A stretch of 46,478 bases of DNA from a virus: IMG/VR virus record IMGVR_UViG_3300044695_000631, positions 1-46,478 of that record. The stretch is one strand, 5' to 3'. A program made the translations under genes and the position numbers. Of the stretch, positions 1-6,331 are shown piece after piece. The notes beneath the pieces were generated by a model. It was not told the origin of the DNA, ran no database searches, and worked only from the letters and a program-made list of their open reading frames with translations. Every line of letters starts with the position of its first letter. Positions within the stretch are counted from its first letter, which is position 1.

Positions 1-1
1 G

Positions 2-589
2 ACGTACACAACACCGGGTGAGAAGCAGTGCCGCTTCTGCAAGGCCAAGGCGACCTGCCCAGCCTTGCGTACCGCGATCGCCGAGATCGTTGACGGGACA
101 TCGGCGGCCACTATCGACGAGTTTGCGGACCTCGTTCCAGAGGTGCCAAGCATGGAGACCGGCGACAACTATCTGTCGGTCGCGATGGCCAAGGTCGGTC
201 TGGTCGAGGACTGGTGCAAGGGCGTCCGCGCCGAGGTCGAGCGCCGGTTGTTAGCTGGGCAGAAGATCGATGGCTTCAAGCTTGTGGAGGGCCGCAGGGG
301 CAACCGCAAGTGGTCGGACGAGGCCGAGGTCGAGGCCCTGCTCAAGTCTTTCCGCATGCGTCAGGACGAGATGTATGATATGAACTTGATCTCCCCGACG
401 AAGGCGGAGAAGCTGTTCAAGAGTAACCCCAAGCGGTGGGAGAAGGTCGAAGCACTGACCTCCCGCAGCGACGGTAAGCCATCTGTGGCATTTGCCTCGG
501 ATAAGCGGTCAGAGATGACCGTTCAATCGGTTGCGGACGATTTCCGTGACCTCTTTCAAACTGCTAATAGCGAAAAGGATAAGTCATAA
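2..589 (+). CDS. DUF2800 family protein (Cas4/RecB-like nuclease), C-terminal part
   Basis: The reading frame is open from the first bases, so the 5' part lies outside the window; 195 residues remain, about half of the usual family length. Near the start is C-x2-C-x5-C (residues 10, 13 and 19 of the visible part), the cysteine pattern that ends the PD-(D/E)XK/iron-sulphur module of DUF2800 and Cas4-like proteins. The nuclease core itself is not in the window. The rest is charged and helical. In phages this family sits directly before a DUF2815 protein, as here, in replication or recombination modules. The stop overlaps the next start (TAATG). Family assignment is from the Cys signature and neighbourhood; enzymatic activity is inferred. 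Confidence 0.75.
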   Translation, partial: TYTTPGEKQCRFCKAKATCPALRTAIAEIVDGTSAATIDEFADLVPEVPSMETGDNYLSVAMAKVGLVEDWCKGVRAEVERRLLAGQKIDGFKLVEGRRGNRKWSDEAEVEALLKSFRMRQDEMYDMNLISPTKAEKLFKSNPKRWEKVEALTSRSDGKPSVAFASDKRSEMTVQSVADDFRDLFQTANSEKDKS

Positions 590-1179
590 TGGCTACTAAT
601 AAACAAATCAGGATCAAGAACGTCGTCCTGTGCTTCCCCAACATTGCGGAGCCACAAAGCTTTGGTGACACCGATCCAGCGTATGGAGCTAAGTTCCCCA
701 TCGTACCCAACAGCGAAAACCACAAGGCAATCGAAGCCGCAATGCTGGAAGTCGCCAAGGAAGAGTGGAAGGACCGTGGAGCCAGCGTTTACGAAGACCT
801 TGTCTCCAAGGAAAAGACCGCCTTTGTTAAGCGTGTTTACAAGGACAAGGACAGCGAGCCGTATCAAGGCTTCGCGGGCATGCACTATCTTTCGGTGCGG
901 AACTCGAAGACGCAACCTACCGTCTACAACCAGTACAACGAGAAGGTCGACAGCAACGCTGAAATCGAGCGCATTGCGCACAGCGGTGCCATCGTGCACG
1001 CCTCGCTTGAGATCTGGGCACAAGACAACCCCAAATACGGGCGTCGTCTGAACTGCTCCTTGCGCGGCATTCTGGTGACAGGCGAAGGCGAGAACTTGGG
1101 CGGCGGCGGTTCGACTGCCAGTGCCGATGACTTCGCTGACGTGGCGAAGGCCAAGGCGGACGCGGACGATCTCCTGTGA
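589..1179 (+). CDS. DUF2815 family protein, probable ssDNA-binding protein
   Basis: A 196-residue protein with the DUF2815 N-terminal pattern (IRIKNVVLCFPNIAEP followed by F-G-D-x-D-P-A-Y-G-A-K-F). DUF2815 proteins are regarded as phage single-stranded DNA-binding proteins related to T7 gp2.5-type OB folds and accompany DUF2800 and a family A polymerase. The tail is Gly/Ser-rich and then acidic (DDFADVAKAKADADDLL), the type of acidic C-terminus that SSB proteins use for partner contacts. AAGGA lies ahead of the ATG, and the start shares one base with the previous stop. The role in coating ssDNA at the replication fork is inferred from the family. Confidence 0.78.
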   Translation: MATNKQIRIKNVVLCFPNIAEPQSFGDTDPAYGAKFPIVPNSENHKAIEAAMLEVAKEEWKDRGASVYEDLVSKEKTAFVKRVYKDKDSEPYQGFAGMHYLSVRNSKTQPTVYNQYNEKVDSNAEIERIAHSGAIVHASLEIWAQDNPKYGRRLNCSLRGILVTGEGENLGGGGSTASADDFADVAKAKADADDLL

Positions 1180-1430
1180 GCGACGTAGGACACAACAGTG
1201 CGGGCGATCCGCTCCGGCTTCTGATCGAGCGCATTGAGCGTCTCGAAGAGGAGAAGAAGGGTGTCGCGGAGGATATAAGGGACGTGTACAGCGAGGCTAA
1301 GGCCCGTGGGTATGTGCCGAAGATCATCCGCGAGATCATCCGCATTCGCAAGATGTCGAAGGACGACAGGGACGAGCATTTCGCGATACTCGACACTTAT
1401 GCCTCGGCTATTGGCTTAGACTTACTTTAA
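1176..1430 (+). CDS. DUF2312 (GapR-like) DNA-binding protein
   Basis: An 84-residue helical protein with the DUF2312 pattern: an opening GHNSAGDPLRLLIERIERLEEEK, then a long coiled-coil helix, then a second helical part with VPKIIREIIRIRKM. GapR, the characterised member in Caulobacter, wraps overtwisted AT-rich DNA and helps topoisomerases ahead of replication and transcription. The family is concentrated in alphaproteobacteria and their phages, which makes this gene the best host clue in the window. It starts with GTG, overlapping the preceding TGA (GTGA), so it is probably translationally coupled. It is the last gene before a strong terminator. A role in managing supercoiling of phage DNA is inferred. 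Confidence 0.82.
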   Translation: MSDVGHNSAGDPLRLLIERIERLEEEKKGVAEDIRDVYSEAKARGYVPKIIREIIRIRKMSKDDRDEHFAILDTYASAIGLDLL

Positions 1431-1442
1431 GTCTATAGTCAC

Positions 1443-1490
1443 GGTGTGCCCGCCCCCTATCCACCCTTCAGGGCGGGCACACCTTCTTTC
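1443..1490 (+). terminator. Rho-independent terminator after the GapR-like gene
   Basis: A perfect 13-bp GC-rich stem (1443-1455 paired with 1471-1483, GGTGTGCCCGCCC and its complement) with a 15-nt loop, followed by TTCTTTC. It begins 12 bases after the DUF2312 stop codon. The tail is T-rich but interrupted by C, so termination may be partial, allowing some read-through to the polymerase genes. The T-rich tail is also part of the 5' arm of the next hairpin. Confidence 0.8.
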
Positions 1491-1564
1491 TGGCGAGCCG
1501 CGCGCGGGTGCGGGTTGCTCCTGCGTTGCTGATACACGAAGCGCGCGGCTCACCCGAAAGAAGG
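1482..1564 (+). promoter_or_regulatory. Long hairpin leader covering the ribosome binding site of the HTH gene
   Basis: Bases 1482-1505 pair with 1541-1564: 22 of 24 positions are Watson-Crick pairs, with mismatches only at 1491/1555 and 1494/1552. The 35-base loop spans 1506-1540. The 3' arm ends in GAAAGAAGG, which contains most of the AAGGAG Shine-Dalgarno sequence for the ATG at 1574. Folded RNA would therefore hide the ribosome binding site. It sits immediately downstream of the terminator stem, sharing only two bases with it. Translational control, a processing site, or a DNA-level protein site are all possible; the pairing itself is directly visible. Confidence 0.7.
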
Positions 1565-1573
1565 AGTATCAGC

Positions 1574-1867
1574 ATGAAACTTACAATCCCACAAATCCGC
1601 GAAGAAGTGCAGCAGCTCACGGCTGAAAGCACAAGGCTGGCCTACCGGCAGCACAAGATCAACGCACGCATAGACGCGTTGATGCAGGAGACGTACCGCC
1701 GCAGCTACACACGCGCGCCTGTCACCAGCCGCCGCATCACCGCTGGCGTTCGTGCGTCGGTGCGCCACATGGCTGCCAACAATCCAGACGCATCGCATCA
1801 AGAGATTGCCGAAGCACACAACATCAACATCGGGCGCGTCAGCGAGATCCTGCACGGCAAGCGATGA
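1574..1867 (+). CDS. Small helix-turn-helix DNA-binding protein
   Basis: A 97-residue basic protein. The first half is helical with coiled-coil character (IREEVQQLTAESTRLAYRQ). The second half reads as a helix-turn-helix: residues near 60-97 include ASVRHMAANNPDASHQEIAE and then HNINIGRVSEILHGKR, the spacing of a homeodomain-like or resolvase-type HTH. The ATG at 1574 was chosen over an upstream GTG at 1508 because AAGGAG lies 8 bases before it and because the longer version would be encoded by the hairpin leader. Its stop overlaps the DNA polymerase start (ATGA). A likely role is regulation of this module, perhaps including its own leader; no target is known. Confidence 0.7.
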   Translation: MKLTIPQIREEVQQLTAESTRLAYRQHKINARIDALMQETYRRSYTRAPVTSRRITAGVRASVRHMAANNPDASHQEIAEAHNINIGRVSEILHGKR

Positions 1868-3828
1868 GCGTCCTGTATCTCGATCTGGAAACATACTGCA
1901 CTGTCAACATCAGGCACGGCGCGTATCGCTATGCCGAAGAGGCAGAGGTGCTGCTCGTTGCGCTGGCGGTCGACAACGACCCTGTGGACGTGTGGGAGAC
2001 GCAAGACAAGCCCGACTGGCGAGAGGCGCTGCGTGAGGTCATTGAAGCTGCTGACACCGTCGTGATCCACAACAGCAACTTTGACCGCACGGTGCTGCGC
2101 GAGCAGGGCATCAACATCCCCGTCGAGAAGATCGTCGACACTATGGTGTTGGCCCTTCAGCACAGCCTGCCGGGCGCTCTGGGCCAGCTCTGCGACGTGT
2201 TAAATGTGCCGCAAGATAAAGCTAAAGACAAAGCAGGTAAAAAGCTGATACATTTGTTCACCAAGCCGTGCCCCAAGAATTGGAAACTGCGGCGCGCAAC
2301 ACGGGAGACGCACCCAAATGACTGGACAGCCTTCATCGAATACGCCCGACTTGATGTGGACGCGATGCGAGACATACATGGACGAATGCCGCATTGGAAC
2401 GATAATGATTATGAGCGCAACCTTTGGTACGTCGACCAAAGAATTAATGACCGTGGCATCGCCGTCGACCTCGATTTCGCACGATCCGCTCTCCGAGCTT
2501 TTGACCGAGCTTCAAGAACTCTGGCCTCTCGTGCTGCCCATCTGACCGGCGGCAGCGTCACCTCGGCCACGCAGCGGCAACGGCTGCTCGACTACTTCGA
2601 TGACACTCTGGACTTCGTGCCCGAAGACCTAACGCGCACCACGCTTGGCAACCTGCTCGGTGGGAAGCTCGACCCGAAGGTGCGTGAGCTGCTAGAGATC
2701 CGGCAGCAGGCCGCCGCGACGTCACCGGCCAAATACACTGTGCTGCTCAACGGCGCGTCACGCGACGGTCGCCTGCGCGGCCTGATCCAGTTCTGCGGCG
2801 CGGCGCGCACAGGGCGCGATGCGGGTCGGCTGTTTCAGCCCCAAAACTTGCCCCGATCGCCTGACTGGTTCGACGACGTCGTTCAGGAGACGACCGTCGC
2901 TGCGTTCAAGGCGGACTGCGAAGACATCATCTGGGACAATGTCAGCGAGCGTTGCGCCTTCGGCGTGCGCGGCGCGCTGGTCGCGCCTGTGGGCAAGAAG
3001 CTCGTCATCGCCGATCTGTCGAACATAGAGGGCCGCGTGCTGGCGTGGCTGGCGAACGAGGAGTGGAAGATCGCTGCCTTCAAGGTGTATGATCGCGGCG
3101 AGGGGCACGACCTGTACAAGGTGACCGCTGGACGCATCCTCGGCAAAGATCCGGGCGACATCACGAAGACCGAGCGGCAGCTCCAAGGCAAGGTGCCTGA
3201 GCTCGCTGGGGGCTATCAGGGCGGCGTTGGCGCGTACCGGAAGATGGGTGGCGCGGTCTTCGACGCGATGACCGACGAGGCCATTCAAAAGATTGTCACG
3301 GCGTGGCGTAAGGCGCACCCGCGCACCAAGAGCCTGTGGTACGACATGGAGGCCGCCGCGCGTGAGGCAATCAACAATCTGGGTGAGAGCTTCGGCGTGC
3401 GCGGCCTGATTGCGTTCGACGTCAAGGCGGACACGCAGGGCATCGCGTGGCTGCGCATGCGGCTGCCGAGCGGTCGCTATTTGTGCTATCCGTCCCCAGA
3501 GGTGTCGGACGGCGGCAGCGTAACGCACGAGGGTATGAACCAGTACACCCGCAAGTGGGAGCGCCTCGACACCTACGGCGGCAAGCTGACGGAGAACGCG
3601 GTGCAGGCGATCGCCCGCGACGTCTTCATGTCGGGCATGCTCCGCGCCGAGATCGACGGCTTCGAGGTCTGCATCCGCGTCCATGACGAACTCGTGTGCG
3701 AGACGCCGGACAACCCGACATACACGAGTGACGGGCTGGCCGCGCTCATGTCGACCAACCCAAGCTGGTCTGGGGGACTGCCCTTGTCGGCGGCTGGGTT
3801 CGAAACTCTGAGATATAGAAAGGACTGA
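1864..3828 (+). CDS. Family A DNA polymerase with 3'-5' exonuclease domain
   Basis: 654 residues. The N-terminal DnaQ-like exonuclease shows Exo I (LDLETY, Asp7/Glu9), Exo II (IHNSNFD, Asp74) and Exo III (EYARLDVDAMRD). The polymerase domain has motif A near 381 (IADLSNIEGR, catalytic Asp384), motif B near 438 (RQLQGK then YQGG) and motif C near 607 (VHDE, Asp608). Motif A carries DLSNIEGR rather than the usual DYSQIELR, and motif B has four residues between Arg and Lys, where three are usual. There is no 5'-nuclease domain, as in most phage replicative Pol A enzymes. It replicates the phage genome with the neighbouring ssDNA-binding protein, nuclease and helicase. The start overlaps the previous gene by ATGA. 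Confidence 0.95.
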   Translation: MSVLYLDLETYCTVNIRHGAYRYAEEAEVLLVALAVDNDPVDVWETQDKPDWREALREVIEAADTVVIHNSNFDRTVLREQGINIPVEKIVDTMVLALQHSLPGALGQLCDVLNVPQDKAKDKAGKKLIHLFTKPCPKNWKLRRATRETHPNDWTAFIEYARLDVDAMRDIHGRMPHWNDNDYERNLWYVDQRINDRGIAVDLDFARSALRAFDRASRTLASRAAHLTGGSVTSATQRQRLLDYFDDTLDFVPEDLTRTTLGNLLGGKLDPKVRELLEIRQQAAATSPAKYTVLLNGASRDGRLRGLIQFCGAARTGRDAGRLFQPQNLPRSPDWFDDVVQETTVAAFKADCEDIIWDNVSERCAFGVRGALVAPVGKKLVIADLSNIEGRVLAWLANEEWKIAAFKVYDRGEGHDLYKVTAGRILGKDPGDITKTERQLQGKVPELAGGYQGGVGAYRKMGGAVFDAMTDEAIQKIVTAWRKAHPRTKSLWYDMEAAAREAINNLGESFGVRGLIAFDVKADTQGIAWLRMRLPSGRYLCYPSPEVSDGGSVTHEGMNQYTRKWERLDTYGGKLTENAVQAIARDVFMSGMLRAEIDGFEVCIRVHDELVCETPDNPTYTSDGLAALMSTNPSWSGGLPLSAAGFETLRYRKD

Positions 3829-3832
3829 GATT

Positions 3833-4111
3833 ATGGCGGTCGAATACAACGAATACAACATCACATTTCTGTACGGGTTTATGGAGCCGGACGGTGGCGC
3901 ATCGTTCAGTTTCAACGCCGACACGCCCCGCAAGCTGATCCTGACCAAGGAGCGGTGTTTCGAGGCCGCCAACGCCGACATGGCGACTGTGCTGGTCAAG
4001 GACGGAAGGCCCAAGGCTAAGTGCGATGCCGATCGCGCGTACCTGCACTACATCATCGACTGTTGGCTTGACGGCAAGTCAGTCGACTTGCAGCCGAGTG
4101 AATTGGACTGA
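3833..4111 (+). CDS. Hypothetical protein in the replication module
   Basis: A 92-residue, mildly acidic protein that I do not recognise. It begins MAVEYNEYNITFLYGF, has a central segment with single cysteines (KERCFEA and KAKCDADRAYL) and ends in LQPSELD. There is no membrane segment or clear motif. AAAGGA precedes the ATG, and it lies 5 bases after the polymerase stop and 4 before the VRR-NUC gene, so it is co-transcribed with replication genes. Its position between polymerase and nuclease suggests an accessory role in DNA metabolism, but nothing in the sequence shows this directly. Confidence 0.7.
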   Translation: MAVEYNEYNITFLYGFMEPDGGASFSFNADTPRKLILTKERCFEAANADMATVLVKDGRPKAKCDADRAYLHYIIDCWLDGKSVDLQPSELD

Positions 4112-4114
4112 GGA

Positions 4115-4393
4115 ATGACGCCCGCAGGACGCCTACAGGACCACCTCAAGCACGTTGTGCAGAAGAGTGGGGGTCAGTACCGCAAGGTGCGCTGGGAGGG
4201 CCGTAACGGCTGCCCTGACTGCTTTGTGTGGTGGCAGTGGCCACACATCGCCTTCATCGAGATTAAGGCTCCGGGCGACCGCTACAGCAAGCTTCAGGAG
4301 CGCGAGATCGCGCGCATGAAGGACGCTGGCATCCCGGTCTATACTGTGTCGACGATCGAGGGCATCGACTTTGTGGTGTCGGAGATCCGCTGA
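4115..4393 (+). CDS. VRR-NUC domain nuclease
   Basis: A 92-residue, single-domain VRR-NUC protein. The PD-(D/E)XK core is visible as G-C-P-D (Asp35), then IEIKAPG (Glu49 and Lys51), then LQ (Gln61) followed by a helix and the C-terminal strand pair (GIPVYTVSTIEGIDFVVSE). Stand-alone VRR-NUC proteins of phages are thought to act as structure-specific nucleases, possibly Holliday-junction-resolving, and usually sit beside a SNF2-type helicase, as here. The stop overlaps the helicase start (TGATG). The family call is firm; the exact DNA substrate is inferred. Confidence 0.88.
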   Translation: MTPAGRLQDHLKHVVQKSGGQYRKVRWEGRNGCPDCFVWWQWPHIAFIEIKAPGDRYSKLQEREIARMKDAGIPVYTVSTIEGIDFVVSEIR

Positions 4394-5757
4394 TGGCTAA
4401 GACTTTCACGCCCCACGACTATCAGGAAGAGGCCCTCGCGCACCTATACAAGGAGCGCAGGGCAGCCCTGTGGATGCCAATGGGCGGCGGGAAGACCGTA
4501 ACCACCCTGACGGCTCTGGAGGCCTTGTCCGTGGTCGAGGAGGTCTACCCAGTCCTTGTGCTTGCCCCGCTGCGCGTCGCGAAGACGACGTGGCCTGACG
4601 AGGTCGAGAAGTGGCCTCACCTGTCGCACCTACGCGTCAGCGCCATTACAGGGACGCCGAAGCAGCGCGAGCGCGCGTTGGCCAAGGAGGCCGACATCTA
4701 CACGACCAACTACGACAACCTTGTCTGGCTGCGCAAAGAGCTGGGCGACGCGTGGCCCTTCAAGACCGTGATCGCGGATGAGTTCACTCGGCTGAAGTCC
4801 TTCCGGCTGCGGCAGGGCGGATCTCGCGCCCGCGCCTTGGGCGAAGTGGCGCACACGCAAGTCAGCCGCTTCATCGGCCTGACAGGGACGCCAGCGCCGA
4901 ACGGCGTCAAGGATCTGTGGGGCCAGATCTGGTTTCTCGATCAGGGCGAGCGGCTGGGCCGCACGTTCAGCGCCTTCGAGCAGCGGTGGTTCCGCAAGGG
5001 GTATGACGGCTACAGCCTCATGCCTTACGATCACACGCAGAGCGAAGTGGAAGAGCGGCTTAGGGACATCTGCCTGACCGTGCGCGGGCTGCCAGTCGAC
5101 GAGCCGATCAACAACCCGATCTACGTTGACCTGCCGCCTATGGCGCGCAAGGTCTATGACGACATGGAGACCGAGATGTACGCCGTCCTGAACGACGAAG
5201 GCGTCGAGGCGGCCAACGCGGCTGTGCGGACGCAGAAGTGCTTGCAGCTCGCCAACGGTGCGCTGTATATTGATGACGAAGGAAACTGGGAGGCGGTTCA
5301 CGATGCCAAGCTGGACGCGCTGGATAGTATCATTGAGGAAGCTAACGGCGCGCCCGTGCTGGTGGCCTACAATTTCAAGCACGACTTGGCCCGGCTACAG
5401 AAGCGTTACCCTAAAGGCCGTGTCTTGGACACTAACCCTGACACGGTCCGGCAGTGGAACCGAGGGGAAATTGGGTTACTATTCGCTCACCCTGCGTCTG
5501 CGGGGCACGGATTGAACCTTGCCGACGGCGGGAACATTCTCGCCTTCTTCGGCGTTAACTGGAACTTAGAAGAGCACATGCAGATCATCGAGCGCATCGG
5601 CCCTATGCGTCAGAAACAGGCAGGCTACGATCGCCCTGTCTTCATCTACCCGATCCTCGCCCGCGACACGGTCGACAGCCTCGTTATGTACCGCCTCACG
5701 TCTAAGAAGAGCGTGCAGGAGGTTCTACTGGAAGCGTTAAAAAGGAAAAAGAAATGA
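4393..5757 (+). CDS. SNF2-type superfamily 2 DNA helicase/translocase
   Basis: 454 residues with ordered SF2 motifs: a Q-motif-like HDYQEEAL, Walker A MGGGKT (residues 30-35), motif Ia-like VLVLAPLRVAKTTW, motif II IADEFTRLKS (Asp129-Glu130, DEF in place of DEAH), motif III LTGTPAPNG (163-171), motif V SAGHGLNLADG and motif VI QIIERIGPMRQKQ. The compact size and lack of other domains match phage SNF2-like translocases paired with VRR-NUC nucleases. It probably remodels or unwinds DNA during replication and recombination. It starts on the stop of the nuclease gene and its own stop overlaps the next start (ATGA). I see no separate DnaB-type helicase or primase in the window. Confidence 0.92.
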   Translation: MAKTFTPHDYQEEALAHLYKERRAALWMPMGGGKTVTTLTALEALSVVEEVYPVLVLAPLRVAKTTWPDEVEKWPHLSHLRVSAITGTPKQRERALAKEADIYTTNYDNLVWLRKELGDAWPFKTVIADEFTRLKSFRLRQGGSRARALGEVAHTQVSRFIGLTGTPAPNGVKDLWGQIWFLDQGERLGRTFSAFEQRWFRKGYDGYSLMPYDHTQSEVEERLRDICLTVRGLPVDEPINNPIYVDLPPMARKVYDDMETEMYAVLNDEGVEAANAAVRTQKCLQLANGALYIDDEGNWEAVHDAKLDALDSIIEEANGAPVLVAYNFKHDLARLQKRYPKGRVLDTNPDTVRQWNRGEIGLLFAHPASAGHGLNLADGGNILAFFGVNWNLEEHMQIIERIGPMRQKQAGYDRPVFIYPILARDTVDSLVMYRLTSKKSVQEVLLEALKRKKK

Positions 5758-6086
5758 ACATTATCAAAGAAATCAACGAAGAGATCAATGAGGCGGCAAA
5801 GATGCCAGAGCCAAAGGCCGCCGAGTTGCTTGGGCGCGCTGCGGCGCACATGCACGAGCGATCGGCAACCTATGACGATCTGGACGGCGAGCGGTCAATG
5901 AGCAAGATCGTGACGGCCTTCAACGCCATCACAGGCCGCGACCTGACCGAGAGCGAGGGCTGGATGTTCATGCAGCAGGTCAAGCTGGTGCGTCTGTTCA
6001 CGCGCAGCGAATACCACGCCGACAGTGCGGAGGATAACATAGCCTATGCCGCGTTGCTGGCCGAAGCGAAGGGGGATGGACGATGA
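5754..6086 (+). CDS. DUF6378-like phage protein
   Basis: A 110-residue protein matching the DUF6378 layout: a stretch with ERSATYDDLDGERSMSKIVTAFNAI, then a helix with MFMQQVKLVRLFTRSEYHADSAEDNIAYAALLAEA. The spaced K-x2-R and H-x-DS-x2-D elements are typical of this widespread phage family, whose function is unknown to me. Some workers compare the fold with all-alpha NTP pyrophosphohydrolases, but I cannot confirm that here. The start overlaps the helicase stop and the stop overlaps the next start (ATGA), so it belongs to the replication operon. Confidence 0.7.
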   Translation: MNIIKEINEEINEAAKMPEPKAAELLGRAAAHMHERSATYDDLDGERSMSKIVTAFNAITGRDLTESEGWMFMQQVKLVRLFTRSEYHADSAEDNIAYAALLAEAKGDGR

Positions 6087-6331
6087 CGCACGATGCACGA
6101 CGGAAACTGGAACAGGACATGTGCGTTGACGCAGATGCGTGGGCAAAAGCTTTTATGGGGATAAAAAAAGAGGCTGACCCCCATGAAGTCAGCCTCTGGT
6201 TCTCTTCTTGCCTATCGACCGCGTTTATGCACGGACAGCAAAGTCCTCGTTATGCTTCTTTACAGCAAGGCCACCTTCCGAAAAATAACGAAACCTCTTA
6301 TAGTCCCCCGCCTTCGTCGGTTGCAGCCTAA
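6083..6331 (+). CDS. Small hypothetical protein at the end of the early operon
   Basis: An 82-residue frame starting at an ATGA overlap with the DUF6378 gene. The first 50 residues look protein-like (EQDMCVDADAWAKAFM, then DPHEVSLWFSSCLSTAFMHG). The last 30 (HLPKNNETSYSPPPSSVAA) look less so and overlap the 3' end of the convergent virion gene by 107 bases. The terminator hairpin of the leftward operon lies inside this frame. The gene may be a real short protein whose end has drifted, or the ancestral stop may have been lost. Coupling to the upstream gene supports translation; no function is known. Confidence 0.5.
   Translation: MTHDARRKLEQDMCVDADAWAKAFMGIKKEADPHEVSLWFSSCLSTAFMHGQQSPRYASLQQGHLPKNNETSYSPPPSSVAA
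6163..6197 (-). terminator. Terminator of the leftward late operon
   Basis: A perfect 10-bp stem, 6169-6178 (AGAGGCTGAC) with 6188-6197 (GTCAGCCTCT), and a 9-base loop. Read on the minus strand it is followed by a run of seven T (A-run at 6163-6169, the last base shared with the stem). It starts 28 bases past the stop of the last late gene. On the plus strand the stem is followed only by a mixed pyrimidine tract, so any termination of the early operon here would be weaker. Confidence 0.9.

Noticed and set aside
1443-1564. Tandem inverted repeats as ends of a small mobile element
   Set aside because: No transposase, no target duplication and only 35-40 bases between arms; a terminator plus leader hairpin explains them.
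2758-4014. 418-residue open frame on the minus strand opposite the DNA polymerase gene
   Set aside because: It is antisense to a gene with clear catalytic motifs; high-GC codon bias leaves the opposite frame open by chance. No ribosome binding site or motif.
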